A stretch of 64,000 nt of DNA, from NCBI GenBank assembly GCA_019416285.1, contig DXXM01000006.1, positions 1-64,000 of the forward strand, written 5' to 3'. The DNA comes from Bacteroidales bacterium. Lineage in GTDB: Bacteria > Bacteroidota > Bacteroidia > Bacteroidales > Muribaculaceae. Below are positions 53,970 to 63,850 of the stretch, piece after piece; within the stretch, counting starts at the first letter, position 1; each line of letters begins with the position of its first letter. The position numbers and the translations under genes were made by a program. The notes beneath the pieces are model-generated. The model was not told where the DNA came from. It ran no database searches and saw only the letters and a list, made by a program, of their open reading frames with translations.

Positions 53970-56900
53970 TTATTTATCACCGCCGACATAAATCAGTTCT
54001 ATTCCTTCGTCGCGGCCCGCGTTGCGGCTGTAGAGCTTTTCACGCGGATTGTTCCAGTGCTCCAGCACTCCGAGGCTTTCCAGCGGTATGCCGTCGCGTT
54101 CCGGGTCATAGAGGGTACCCGACAAGGGCTGATTGGCGAGCGCAGCCTCCACGAGATACATATCGCAGTAGTCCACGTCGGGCATCGAGGGGAATTCCGA
54201 CGTGAGGAAGTCCAGCCCCACAGCGTCGATGGCCACTCCGTCCTGCGAAGCGAAGAGCGAACATGGCCAGTCGTTGTCAAACGGCGTCATCTTCCATTTC
54301 CCCGAGGGAGCTCCGTTGACATCCATCGAGCCATACAGTCCGTCTATGAGAAAAAGCATCGTCTTTCCGCCGAGGTGTCTGTGGCCCATGAAATCTGTGA
54401 AAGTCATGTAGCGCGGTTTGCCTCCGCGGTCCTGATTGAAATTATTGTGCTGATTCTTGCGGAAATTTCGGTTGATGTCGGTGGCGCCATACCAGTTTTT
54501 AGCGCAGAGAGTCACTCCCTGGCCGCCATGTCCTTTCAGGAGAGCCACATTTATCAGATAGTCGGCTTCGATGGCGCAGTCTGCGAGACCGCGGGCAAGG
54601 CGCCCGTTGTCCGTCGAATACGGAATGGCATCGGCGGTATATGTGGCTTTCTCGCGGCCGTCTGTACCTTCGTTGTCGACATAATGCACATCCGGAAATT
54701 CGTCGTGACACTTGTTGAAAAGCGCGTCGGTCATGAAACGGCTCGCATCAAACAGAATGATGCACTCCTGCGGAATCCCGGCTTCATTGACCATGCTTCT
54801 GAGCAATGAAAGCGTCAGATGCGGAGATGCGTTCAGCTGCTCGTTGTCGGAATATTCCGAAGTGTTGTTGAGATTGAGTTTGACGGCTATTTTCTCACCC
54901 TTCCGGTAAACGTGTTTCCCACGTCCGTGAGTACGGTTGAAGTATCTGAACAGAGCATCCCAGGCCGAGGTCTCGTTTTCCTCGCCGGTGAGCGAAGTGA
55001 GCACATCTCTCACCATTGCGTCGGTGGCTTCCTGACTGTTATACGCGTCCTCATACCAGCGTCCTTTACCTTTAGTCCAGGTGGCTGCTCCCGGGCGGTG
55101 GCTCCACACCACACGCCCCGGATGTATCCCTTTCGGATTTCCTATCGGGTGGTTCGGGCCCCATGCAAACCGCGGTGCCGATGCGCCGGCCGAACTGACG
55201 CTGATGTCGCTGCTTCTGACTGTTCCCACATGCTCGCGGCTGTTGCGGTTTCCAATAACCTCAAGCTCTATTATATCCGCATTGGCCACATCGTCAAGAT
55301 ATACAGGGTACCGGCCGTCGTTTTTTTCCGCTTTGACGGTGACATTATCCATTTTAACCCCGTCGACATGGCGGAACCAAAATCCGTAGGCAGGCTGAAC
55401 CTTGAGGTCCCCGACATTATAGCGTCCTACTCCGATTTCCGGTGGCACAGCGTCGGCATCCTCTTTCGGATGCCCCCCCTTCACTGTAAGATTGACATCC
55501 GAGAATGTTACGTCCTTTACATATCCGGTATGGCGACCGTCGGGGAGGCCGAAATCAAGACCACCTTCTGTAGCTGAATCGTCAGGCAGCTTGAAACCGG
55601 CAATAATCGCCGCAGCTTCATGCTGCGAGCCGTCAAAAGCCTTCCAGCGGTCGCCGCGGAATGAGGAACCGCCGTAAACCTCGGAAATATCGACACCGCG
55701 GATATTGATATTCTCCACCCGGCCTATATTTGAATTGGTCACGAGAAGTTCATTGCGTCCGACACCATTCTCCATGAAATTGTAGCGTCTTACGTCAGCC
55801 CCGAGAACACGCCCGCGGTTGGAGATTGAGATGAAAAACGGAGCACGTGTACGCTTCATCACCGAGCGCGAATGAATCGGGCCGGTCTTGCCGCTGTTGA
55901 GATACACGTTGGCCACATGACCGCCGTCATTGGTGGAAATCGAAAAACCTGCTTTGTTGGCCCCGAGCACATAGATATTGTCAATGTAGAGGTCTTTTAT
56001 ATCGTCGGCCGTTTCCGAACCTATCTGAAAGAGATTACAGTTGGTATCGCCGACAATATTTCTAACCATATAGTCAGAGGCCGGACGTGTGAAGCCGAGC
56101 GAGCAGTCAGAACCCGGTTTGACAATATCGTCGGAGCTGACGCGTGAATAGATATTGCACACCCGCACATCGTTGCAGGCCATAAAATCGTATATATCGC
56201 GTGCATTGGCAGTATTATCCTTACCGAACCAGGTGTCATGGACGTAGATTCCATCAGTACCTGTGGCGAGCAAGACAAAGTGACCACCCTGATCAATGTG
56301 AAGCATGGTGGAATCCTCATAGACATGCTTGTCGCCCTCTATGTAATACGGTAAGTCGAGCTCTTCGTCATACCATATATCGCGGCCGGTCTCGATGCCT
56401 CCGATTTCTATATCCTTACACAGTTTGAAGGTAAACATTTTGTCGCAGCGTTTTTCAGGAGCGTTGTTCATCACCTTGTCGCCCGTGACAATATTTCCGG
56501 CACCGGTTATACGCCCCGTACCTGCAATCTTCACATTCTCGATACGCTCGCCGAAGAACATTGAGTTGTGGAAATACGTGTGGCCAACATCCTGCTTTGT
56601 CATATAGTTTTCCGGATCCTCGTATGGGCGCGGGTCTGTCGGAGAAAGTCCCGACCTGTACGCACGGTCACTGAACCATGTGGTCTCGGGAGCGTCAGCA
56701 CCGGGGATAGCCTTGATGACAGCCGCACTGTCGACAAGCAGCCATACATTGCTTTTCAGATGCAGTGTGCGCACCGGATATGTGCCGTCGGAAAACCGAA
56801 TGACTCCACCGCCAAGCTCTCCCGCATAGCTGATGAGCCTGTTGAGCGCGTCGGTGTCATCGCTTTGTCCGTCGCCTTTAGCGCCGAATTTGCAAGGGTC

Positions 56901-58022
56901 GAAGGCGCCTGAATAATACCAGGCGATATTTGACTCACCCTTTGCCTTTCCGTCGGGGATCTGCAATTTGAAGGCATACAATTTGTCCGGTTCAAGACGG
57001 CTCACAAGCACTTCGCCGTCCTCGGCCTCAAGCCTCTTGTCGGACCATTCTCGCCAGGTCTTTCCTTTATCGGTTGAATACAATACCCTGACCGGCGCCT
57101 TCGTGTCGACCGGGCTCCAGGTGAACACTGTCCATGAAAAGTCAGGCTGCGAGCAGAAACCGCCTCGACGCAGAGGCACACGGGAAAAATCAGCCACGGT
57201 GTTGACCCCATGCAGCGTAGCCGTGGCCACAGGGCTCATGAGCTGCTCCGGTTCGGATGCGGTATATGAAGCCTTGATGTCATATTTTCCGGTTCTGTCG
57301 ACTTTCAGACCCTTTATCACGAATCTCAGATCGGGGCCATTGTCTGGTCTGAAGTCAAGTCCAGTCAGACGCACCAATGTACCCTCCTTGCCGCAGGGTA
57401 TCAGCTCTGAATCGCCGACTTTCTTATACGGGTAATTTGTACCTGTTCTTCCTATAGATTGCCTTGACAGATTGCGCAGCACCACGGGACCGCGCCCTAT
57501 CACATCCACGGTAACATTGTCAAGTGTCACCGGCAATTCCGGCGGGAAAAGCAGTTCGACAGTCACAGCCGGTGAGCGCTGACCGGCAAAGAAATCCAAT
57601 GTTATATCCGAAGCCACTCCCACACGCATACTGTCATTGCCGAGAATCAGACACGGTGCTAAAGCCTCATGCCGCAACGAGACTGCATGCTCGCCGACGA
57701 TGCGTCCTGCGCCGTCCAGCTGTCGCAGACGGTTTCCACGGACGGGGACGGAAGTAGCGGGACATACTTTTCCGGCTGCGTCAACAATCCTGAAATTGCC
57801 TCTCTTCTCAGCCTGAATTTCGCTCAGAATTTCTCCGACAGAGGGTGTGGTTGACACAAGGCCCCCATTCTCGGGAGTATCAACAGTATATCTATAGGTC
57901 GATCCCTGCGTCACAAGCAAGGAGTCACCTGTCAGCCTCCATCCGCGTCCATGTCCGGCATACGCGCACAGACCCGGGAGGCAAAGCGCCATAATCAGCA
58001 AAAAACGATTTTTACCATTCAT
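53970..58022 (-). CDS. Fusion of GH28-like beta-helix and DUF362 domain (1350 residues)
   Basis: Order: signal peptide (about 22 residues); beta-sandwich region (about 30-370) including a fibronectin-like part (SWTVFTWSPVDTKAPVRVLYSTDKG); a GH28-type right-handed beta-helix (about 374-940) starting FDPCKFGAKGDG; and a DUF362 domain (about 955-1350) with GIHPGRVVWSHRPGAATW, EKIAVKLNLNN, DADYLINVALLKGH and LGVLEHWNNPREKLYSRN. In the helix the catalytic pattern is altered: NARDIYD instead of NTDG, but SSDD (Asp631/Asp632) is kept at the right distance. The gene overlaps the GH95 gene by 11 bp. The fusion ties the unknown DUF362 fold to uronate-polymer breakdown. Confidence 0.8.
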   Translation of the reverse strand: MNGKNRFLLIMALCLPGLCAYAGHGRGWRLTGDSLLVTQGSTYRYTVDTPENGGLVSTTPSVGEILSEIQAEKRGNFRIVDAAGKVCPATSVPVRGNRLRQLDGAGRIVGEHAVSLRHEALAPCLILGNDSMRVGVASDITLDFFAGQRSPAVTVELLFPPELPVTLDNVTVDVIGRGPVVLRNLSRQSIGRTGTNYPYKKVGDSELIPCGKEGTLVRLTGLDFRPDNGPDLRFVIKGLKVDRTGKYDIKASYTASEPEQLMSPVATATLHGVNTVADFSRVPLRRGGFCSQPDFSWTVFTWSPVDTKAPVRVLYSTDKGKTWREWSDKRLEAEDGEVLVSRLEPDKLYAFKLQIPDGKAKGESNIAWYYSGAFDPCKFGAKGDGQSDDTDALNRLISYAGELGGGVIRFSDGTYPVRTLHLKSNVWLLVDSAAVIKAIPGADAPETTWFSDRAYRSGLSPTDPRPYEDPENYMTKQDVGHTYFHNSMFFGERIENVKIAGTGRITGAGNIVTGDKVMNNAPEKRCDKMFTFKLCKDIEIGGIETGRDIWYDEELDLPYYIEGDKHVYEDSTMLHIDQGGHFVLLATGTDGIYVHDTWFGKDNTANARDIYDFMACNDVRVCNIYSRVSSDDIVKPGSDCSLGFTRPASDYMVRNIVGDTNCNLFQIGSETADDIKDLYIDNIYVLGANKAGFSISTNDGGHVANVYLNSGKTGPIHSRSVMKRTRAPFFISISNRGRVLGADVRRYNFMENGVGRNELLVTNSNIGRVENINIRGVDISEVYGGSSFRGDRWKAFDGSQHEAAAIIAGFKLPDDSATEGGLDFGLPDGRHTGYVKDVTFSDVNLTVKGGHPKEDADAVPPEIGVGRYNVGDLKVQPAYGFWFRHVDGVKMDNVTVKAEKNDGRYPVYLDDVANADIIELEVIGNRNSREHVGTVRSSDISVSSAGASAPRFAWGPNHPIGNPKGIHPGRVVWSHRPGAATWTKGKGRWYEDAYNSQEATDAMVRDVLTSLTGEENETSAWDALFRYFNRTHGRGKHVYRKGEKIAVKLNLNNTSEYSDNEQLNASPHLTLSLLRSMVNEAGIPQECIILFDASRFMTDALFNKCHDEFPDVHYVDNEGTDGREKATYTADAIPYSTDNGRLARGLADCAIEADYLINVALLKGHGGQGVTLCAKNWYGATDINRNFRKNQHNNFNQDRGGKPRYMTFTDFMGHRHLGGKTMLFLIDGLYGSMDVNGAPSGKWKMTPFDNDWPCSLFASQDGVAIDAVGLDFLTSEFPSMPDVDYCDMYLVEAALANQPLSGTLYDPERDGIPLESLGVLEHWNNPREKLYSRNAGRDEGIELIYVGGDK

Positions 58023-60564
58023 AAGTCTTACCTTTCTCTGTCGCCACGTCTATAGTGTATGTCTTTTTCAAATCAAGAGAGGCGCGCTTGCCTGTGGCCT
58101 TTTCATTTCTGACAAATGCAGGCGAATCCGGCACAAACATCAGTGGATTGGGATTGACGCCCTCAGCCTTTCTGCCTTTCAGCGCCACGTGTGACCTTAC
58201 ACGACAGTTGCCCCCGAGTGTGGAACGGATTTTCACATGAGTGAGTCGCCCCTTCTCCCAATCCATATCCACGATGAACCCGCCGCGCGCACGCAACCCT
58301 CTGACAGAACCGGTCTGCCATTCATCGGGAAGCGCGGGAAGCAGGAAGAGTTCTCCGCCATGGCTCTGGAGAAGCATTTCGGTAATGCCTGCCGTGCCAC
58401 CGAAATTACCGTCAATCTGAAATGGCGGATGCGCGTCAAAAAGATTAGGATATGTCCCACCACCCTTGGTAGCCACCTCTGTCTCGGTGGCATATTTCAG
58501 TCCGTTTTTCAGCATACGGTAAGCGTGGTTTCCGTCCTCGAGACGTGCCCAGAAATTGATTTTCCAGGCCATGGCCCAGCCGGTACCGCCGTCGCCGCGA
58601 AGTTGCAGAGAGCGCTTGACGGCCGAGGCCAGTTCCGCATCGCGTCGAGGAAGAATCTGCTTGGCCGGATGGAGCCCGAAAAGATGCGAGGCATGGCGAT
58701 GTTCGGGGTCCTGGTCGGCGAAATCCTCATGCCATTCCTGCAACTGCCCTTCGCTTCCCTCATGGAAAGGATAAAGCGAAGAAAGCGCATGGCTCACTTC
58801 GGCGCGCAACGTCTCTATACCGAGGATGGATATGGCCTGAAGATAATTGGTGAAGAGGTCCCGGATAATAGCCATATCCATCGTAGAGCCCTTGGCGACT
58901 TCTCCCTCTTTCCGGCTGCCGTCGGAAGCGGTATAGATAAACCGATTCTCGGGTGAAGTCGAAGGATTGGTGACGAGATAACCCGACGCATCTTTCTGAA
59001 GCCATTGCAGCATGAATCTCACAGCTCCTTCCATAAGCGGACAGGCTGTCTGCCGCAGATAGTTCTCATCGCCGGTGAAGGCATAATGCTCCCAGAGGTG
59101 CTGACAGAACCATGCCCCGGCCATCGGCCAGCATGACCAGCGCGGCGCGCCTTTCACGTCCGCATCATATCCTCCCGTGGGCGAAGTCTGCGCCCAGACG
59201 TCAGAATTGTGATGGGCGAGCCATGCGCCCTCGATACCGTAGTTTGTACGGGCTGTCTCAGCGCCGTTTGCCGCCAGTGCGCCGATAAAATCCGAGAGAG
59301 GTGTGAAACATTCCGTCAGCCCTGTGCTTTCCACGGGCCAGTAATTCATTTCGGTATTGATGTTTACTGTGTAGTTCGAGCCCCACGGCGGCCGAATGTG
59401 GCGGTTCCATATTCCCTGAAGATTCGAGGGGAGACCTCCCGCACGCGAGGATGCGATTGCAAGATAGCGCCCGTATTGGTAATACAGTTCCACGAATCCG
59501 ACGTCGTTTCCATCAGCCTCAAAACGCCGAAGACGCTCGGAAGTCGGGAGCGACGAATATTTCTCATCTTCTTGTGCGCTCAGACGCAGACTGACACGAT
59601 TGAAAAGCGCGCGGTAGTCATTCAGATGCCTTGCGAGCAGAGTATCATAATTCATTCCGGCGACAGACTGATACACGCGGTCATTTTTCATTGACGGTGT
59701 GATTCCGTCGCTTCCCGGTTTCCTGTCGAAACCCGCATAGTCCGTTGCGGCCGACAATATGAATGTCACGGCATCTGCACCGGTCACGGTGACGGCGGAA
59801 TCGCCGTAGACCACACGTCCCCCTTCGGGATATGCCTTGACTCTTGTCTCAAAATTCATACCCGACTTGCCGCTTTCGTCATAGACTATCTGATGCGGAT
59901 CATAATCGCGGTTCGCAACATAAACCGGGGCTTTGCCGACAAGCGTCAGCGACTCCCCGTCAGCCTGACGGAAACCATAGCGCAAGGGGCTATCAAGCGA
60001 CAGGTCGAGTGACACGGATGCGGGACGGTCGGCAGTGATGCGGACAACCATCACCTGGTCAGGATAGGAGATGAAAGCGGTGCGTCTGAAATTCACACCG
60101 TCGACTGAATAACTCACAGTCGCAACAGCTGACGACAAATCCAGATCACGGTAAATTTCCGCAGGTTGACCTGGTGTTTTCATCGTGATGCGCATATCAG
60201 CCATCGGAAGATAGCGCGCCGTATATGGCCCCTGCGCATTGTCTTTCCACAATTGCCGGGCCAGGGCATAATCCCCGTCGTCGACAGCCTTGCGTATTGC
60301 CGGAAGTGCAGCTTTTGCCTTGGGATTATTGCGGTCAACGGGCTCACCGGACCACAAGGTTTCTTCGTTCAGCTGAAAAAGTTCCTCAGTCGGATTGCCG
60401 AACACCATGGCCCCTATCCTGCCGTTGCCGAGAGGCAACGCCTCTTCCCATTTCGAAGCCGGCGCGTCATACCATAGTTTCAGGTTTTCACCTTCGGCAG
60501 TAACCGGAAGGGAAAGCAGAGCCACACAGGTCAGTATTGAATCAAATCGCTTCTTTAAATTCAT
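58012..60564 (-). CDS. GH95-family alpha-L-fucosidase (or alpha-L-galactosidase)
   Basis: Very clear GH95 protein. It begins with LWYDAPASKWEEALPLGNGR and LNEETLWSGEP. The middle has NINTEMNYWP, whose asparagines assist catalysis, and the C-terminal part has DGNFGGTAGITEML with the catalytic Asp. GH95 enzymes remove alpha-1,2-linked L-fucose, or alpha-L-galactose in plant xyloglucan or pectin side chains, by inversion. The ATG at 60564 (MNLKKRFDSILT) starts a normal signal peptide and lies 31 bp after the GH29 stop. An upstream ATG at 60606 would place 14 extra residues before the signal peptide. Confidence 0.9.
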   Translation of the reverse strand: MNLKKRFDSILTCVALLSLPVTAEGENLKLWYDAPASKWEEALPLGNGRIGAMVFGNPTEELFQLNEETLWSGEPVDRNNPKAKAALPAIRKAVDDGDYALARQLWKDNAQGPYTARYLPMADMRITMKTPGQPAEIYRDLDLSSAVATVSYSVDGVNFRRTAFISYPDQVMVVRITADRPASVSLDLSLDSPLRYGFRQADGESLTLVGKAPVYVANRDYDPHQIVYDESGKSGMNFETRVKAYPEGGRVVYGDSAVTVTGADAVTFILSAATDYAGFDRKPGSDGITPSMKNDRVYQSVAGMNYDTLLARHLNDYRALFNRVSLRLSAQEDEKYSSLPTSERLRRFEADGNDVGFVELYYQYGRYLAIASSRAGGLPSNLQGIWNRHIRPPWGSNYTVNINTEMNYWPVESTGLTECFTPLSDFIGALAANGAETARTNYGIEGAWLAHHNSDVWAQTSPTGGYDADVKGAPRWSCWPMAGAWFCQHLWEHYAFTGDENYLRQTACPLMEGAVRFMLQWLQKDASGYLVTNPSTSPENRFIYTASDGSRKEGEVAKGSTMDMAIIRDLFTNYLQAISILGIETLRAEVSHALSSLYPFHEGSEGQLQEWHEDFADQDPEHRHASHLFGLHPAKQILPRRDAELASAVKRSLQLRGDGGTGWAMAWKINFWARLEDGNHAYRMLKNGLKYATETEVATKGGGTYPNLFDAHPPFQIDGNFGGTAGITEMLLQSHGGELFLLPALPDEWQTGSVRGLRARGGFIVDMDWEKGRLTHVKIRSTLGGNCRVRSHVALKGRKAEGVNPNPLMFVPDSPAFVRNEKATGKRASLDLKKTYTIDVATEKGKTYEW

Positions 60565-60595
60565 AATTCTGTTCCGCTTAAATTCTGTATGAGTG

Positions 60596-62032
60596 TCAAT
60601 CGGCATCGATAATTTTAAATACTTTCTCAGAATTGGAAATCAGTTTTTCCTGCGGCAGTTTGCCTTTAAGCTCAAGTTTAATCACCGTGGCTATGGAGTC
60701 TGAGAGAGTTGCAGGAAGTTCTATCTCCGTGATTCCTTTGCGTGACGAGAATTTCAGCGGTTTACCGTCGGAAAGCATCGCCACATTCCGGCCGTTAAGA
60801 CCGGTTTCAAGTGATATTTTACCGGATTGCGGACGGTCAAACACGCAGAGATACAACACGGTGTTCTTCCCGCTGTCCTTGCGGATACATGCGCCCCAGT
60901 CAGTAGCGATATTGCTCCGGCGAGTTCCGTAGACAGCCTCTCCGTTGGCAGCCAGCCAGCGGCCCACTTCAGAGAGACAATCACGCGCCTCCTGCGGAAT
61001 CTCGCCGTAGGAATCAGGGCCGACATTCAGCAGATAGTTGCCTCCCATCGAGGATATGGTCAGGAGATTGCGCAGGATGGTCTTGGCTGATTTCCATGAC
61101 TTGTCCCAGCTCTTGTAGCCCCACGAACTGCCGATGTTCATGCAGGTTTCCCAGTAAATTCCCTCGATATCCTCGGCCTTGGGCACTCGGCCTTCCGGAG
61201 TCTTGTAGTCACCGGGAAAATCCGGACGGCGGAGACGGTCGTTGACAATGACTTTCGGATATTTTGCAAGCTCTTTCATCACGTCAGATGCCTGCTCTTT
61301 GGTGATGGTCTGCGGTGTATCGAAGAAAATCACTCCGAGTTCGTCGCCGTAGCGTCCGAGCAGCTCACGTATCTGCGGGAGCGACACGCCGTAGAAATAA
61401 TCGTTGAATGATTTGGTGGTCTGCAATTCATCCCACGCGCCGTGATGGAGGCGAGTGTATTCGTCGATTTCAACCGAATCGCGGTTCGCCCACCCCTCTT
61501 TCATCTCCTTGCGCGCCGTGTTTCCTCCCGGGTTGCACCAGTCCTGCGACTGCGAGTAGTAGAATCCTATTTTAAGTCCGTGACGGCGGCAGGCATTGAC
61601 AACCTCATCGACTATATCGCGGCCAAAGGGAGTGTAGTCAACGATATTGAAATTGCTCGCATCGCTCTGAAACATCGCAAAACCGTCGTGATGCTTCGTG
61701 GTGAACACGAGATATTTCATGCCTGCATTTTTTGCGGTGAGCACGAGTGAATCGGCATTGAAACGTACAGGATTAAATGTGCTCGCTTTCGCACGGTATT
61801 CACGCACAGGAATCTTGCAGCGGTTCATAATCCATTCGGCACCGCCGCGGCGCTGATTGTGGCCGTTGTAGACACCTCCGTAAAGACAATAAGGCCCCCA
61901 GTGAACAAACATGCCGAATTTCGCATCCTGCCACCACTGCATTTTCTCCTCCTGCGAAATTCCTGTCTCCGCTGCAAAGGAAAATGAAGTGAATACTGTC
62001 AATAAGGCCAATATTACAGATAACTTTTTCAT
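60596..62032 (-). CDS. GH29-family alpha-L-fucosidase
   Basis: Secreted retaining alpha-L-fucosidase. WWQDAKFGMFVHWGPY at the start of the barrel, FTTKHHDGFAMF, and the nucleophile Asp238 in GVIFFDTPQ are all as expected. The C-terminal beta domain is short and the total length of 478 residues is normal. GH29 enzymes remove alpha-1,3/1,4/1,6-linked or unspecific L-fucose, complementing the GH95 enzyme encoded just downstream. An RBS-like AAAGGAGA precedes the ATG. The upstream gap carries the inverted repeats described separately. Confidence 0.92.
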   Translation of the reverse strand: MKKLSVILALLTVFTSFSFAAETGISQEEKMQWWQDAKFGMFVHWGPYCLYGGVYNGHNQRRGGAEWIMNRCKIPVREYRAKASTFNPVRFNADSLVLTAKNAGMKYLVFTTKHHDGFAMFQSDASNFNIVDYTPFGRDIVDEVVNACRRHGLKIGFYYSQSQDWCNPGGNTARKEMKEGWANRDSVEIDEYTRLHHGAWDELQTTKSFNDYFYGVSLPQIRELLGRYGDELGVIFFDTPQTITKEQASDVMKELAKYPKVIVNDRLRRPDFPGDYKTPEGRVPKAEDIEGIYWETCMNIGSSWGYKSWDKSWKSAKTILRNLLTISSMGGNYLLNVGPDSYGEIPQEARDCLSEVGRWLAANGEAVYGTRRSNIATDWGACIRKDSGKNTVLYLCVFDRPQSGKISLETGLNGRNVAMLSDGKPLKFSSRKGITEIELPATLSDSIATVIKLELKGKLPQEKLISNSEKVFKIIDAD

Positions 62033-62066
62033 GACCGGTCTCCTTTCTGATTCAGATTTATGGGGT

Positions 62067-62266
62067 TAAGTAACTCTTAAAAATTAAACGCAATATGTTT
62101 TTTACAAAAGCAACTCCGAAATGCTTTTATACTTTCTTCGGTTTTATTCCGGTAAAAATCAAATTGTTCATCGGTCGTTTATAACTATAAACTCCCTATT
62201 CACACTTCGATTTTTCCTCGAAATAAATCCCGCAGCAAGTATAAATTAATTTTTAAGAGTTACTTA
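62067..62266. promoter_or_regulatory. 200-bp segment bounded by perfect 21-bp inverted repeats (candidate invertible promoter)
   Basis: The arms are at 62067-62087 and 62246-62266 and match in inverse without error, 158 bp apart; the right arm includes the stop codon of the upstream gene. On the minus strand, TTTG (62105-62108) and TAATTTTT (62079-62086, inside the left arm) are 18 bases apart and resemble a -33/-7 pair aimed at the GH29 operon. Inversion would move the TTTG to the other side. A MITE or long RNA stem are alternatives. No recombinase gene is in the window. Confidence 0.5.
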
Positions 62267-63820
62267 TTTGATAAGGTTTGACAAATCGCCGTTCTTACGT
62301 GCCATCAGTTGCGCGATATAGAGCGAGCGGGGGAAAACATTGGTTTCATTCTGTCCTTCCCATTCTCCCGAAGGACGGTCGGGGAAGGCACCGTCATAAC
62401 GCTCAGCCTTGGTTCCGATACTGTAGTTTTTACCGGACGTCCACGGATTCTGCACAGCCACGCGTCCGGCATAGCAGTTCCACAGCACCTGCGTCACCCC
62501 TGCCCATCCGTGACCGCTGCCCATCTTTCCGCGGTCCTGCACATTGATTTCACCGTCGGTGACTATATTGTCATAGAGGGTTCCGACAGCCCAGCGGTGG
62601 TGCGGGCCAATATCGGCATAGCTCTGTGTAGCGGTGCAGTTGTAGAACACGTTTGGCCCGCACACCTGCGAACCGGTCACATAGTCGTGGCGCCCCTCGC
62701 GGCTCTGGCAGTTGATGAAAAGATTCTGCTGACCGATATTGTTGAAAGCATAGCGCAGACCACCAGTAATCACAGATTTCGGTGAAAGGCAACGGCAGTT
62801 TCTAACCGTGACGTTCTTGGAATTGCGCTCGCAGCTCACGCAGGCATAGCCGAGATGAACGCCTGTCACATTATCAACCCAGCAGTCCTCAGCCTTGTCA
62901 ATCTGGACGCCTATCCAGCCGTGGCGCGTATCCTCATAGTCCTCGAACTCCGAGTCGAGGCAGAGGTCTCTCACTCCGACCTCGTTTATACGGCCGTCGA
63001 AGGTGTATTTGTAGAGCTCACCACCACCATATTCCTTCGACATCTGCATCACGACAGGATTGTCGATATACACGCGGTTACCATCAATTTTTGTAATTTC
63101 GCGCTCGAAGGCGAGATTATATTCTCTCGGAGTCCACTGGCGGGTGCCCTTACGCTCCACAATCTGATCCATTTTTATGTCATGAATCCATTTCTGCGTG
63201 CCGGGGCGGTAGAGAATCACCTTGTCGCCGGGCCGGAAACCCGAGGCGTCGGAAACCGTAAACGAGTGCGTGCCGACAGGGACAAAATCGTCGGTTATAT
63301 GTACGCGCGTACCGGTTATTTCCTCCTTCTTCCCCTCGCCTGATATACGGATGAGCGGATGGCGCTCGCGGGTTGTTGCGACGAGACGAGTCTCGTCCAT
63401 ATTGCTCCCCTCGCCTTGCAGCACAATACCGCCAGCCCTGATGACTATCGTACCGGAAATAGGATACACTCCGCGCGTAAGCATCACCACTCCCCTATGG
63501 CCGTCGGCATCCGGAGCCGCCAATGCGATTTTGTCGACAGCGGCCTGAATATGGGCGAGATTATCACCCTCGACAGGCGAGATGGTAATCACGGGAGAGA
63601 AATGAGGTATTCCCTTGTCGCCGTGATGATACCCTACGCGGCTGAAATCGGGTATGATGTTTCCTTCCTCATCAGGGATATATTGGATTTTGCCGTCGTC
63701 GGTGATTTTTACCATTGACGACTGCCACGACGGTGGCATTTTTGTCTGCGCTGTCAGCTGCACTGTACCGGCAGAGAGCAGGGCTACAAGTATTGCAGGG
63801 ATTAGTTTTCGGGGTTTCAT
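62264..63820 (-). CDS. Secreted right-handed beta-helix (pectate-lyase-superfamily) protein
   Basis: A signal peptide (cut near LTAQT) is followed by a start typical of the Pectate_lyase_3-like superfamily: ISPVEGDNLAHIQAAVDKIA and GVVMLTRGVYPISGTIVI. A long parallel beta-helix follows. The C-terminal part has YADIGPHHRWAVGTLYDNI, MGSGHGWAGVTQVLWNCYAG and VQNPWTSGKNYSIG, a pattern recurrent in uncharacterised Bacteroidota beta-helix proteins of polysaccharide loci. Catalytic residues cannot be assigned. It is expected to act as a lyase or hydrolase on the same uronate-containing glycan. The stop codon lies inside the right arm of the 21-bp inverted repeat. Confidence 0.7.
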   Translation of the reverse strand: MKPRKLIPAILVALLSAGTVQLTAQTKMPPSWQSSMVKITDDGKIQYIPDEEGNIIPDFSRVGYHHGDKGIPHFSPVITISPVEGDNLAHIQAAVDKIALAAPDADGHRGVVMLTRGVYPISGTIVIRAGGIVLQGEGSNMDETRLVATTRERHPLIRISGEGKKEEITGTRVHITDDFVPVGTHSFTVSDASGFRPGDKVILYRPGTQKWIHDIKMDQIVERKGTRQWTPREYNLAFEREITKIDGNRVYIDNPVVMQMSKEYGGGELYKYTFDGRINEVGVRDLCLDSEFEDYEDTRHGWIGVQIDKAEDCWVDNVTGVHLGYACVSCERNSKNVTVRNCRCLSPKSVITGGLRYAFNNIGQQNLFINCQSREGRHDYVTGSQVCGPNVFYNCTATQSYADIGPHHRWAVGTLYDNIVTDGEINVQDRGKMGSGHGWAGVTQVLWNCYAGRVAVQNPWTSGKNYSIGTKAERYDGAFPDRPSGEWEGQNETNVFPRSLYIAQLMARKNGDLSNLIK

Positions 63821-63850
63821 GATTCAGATGCTTGATTGATGATTATAATG

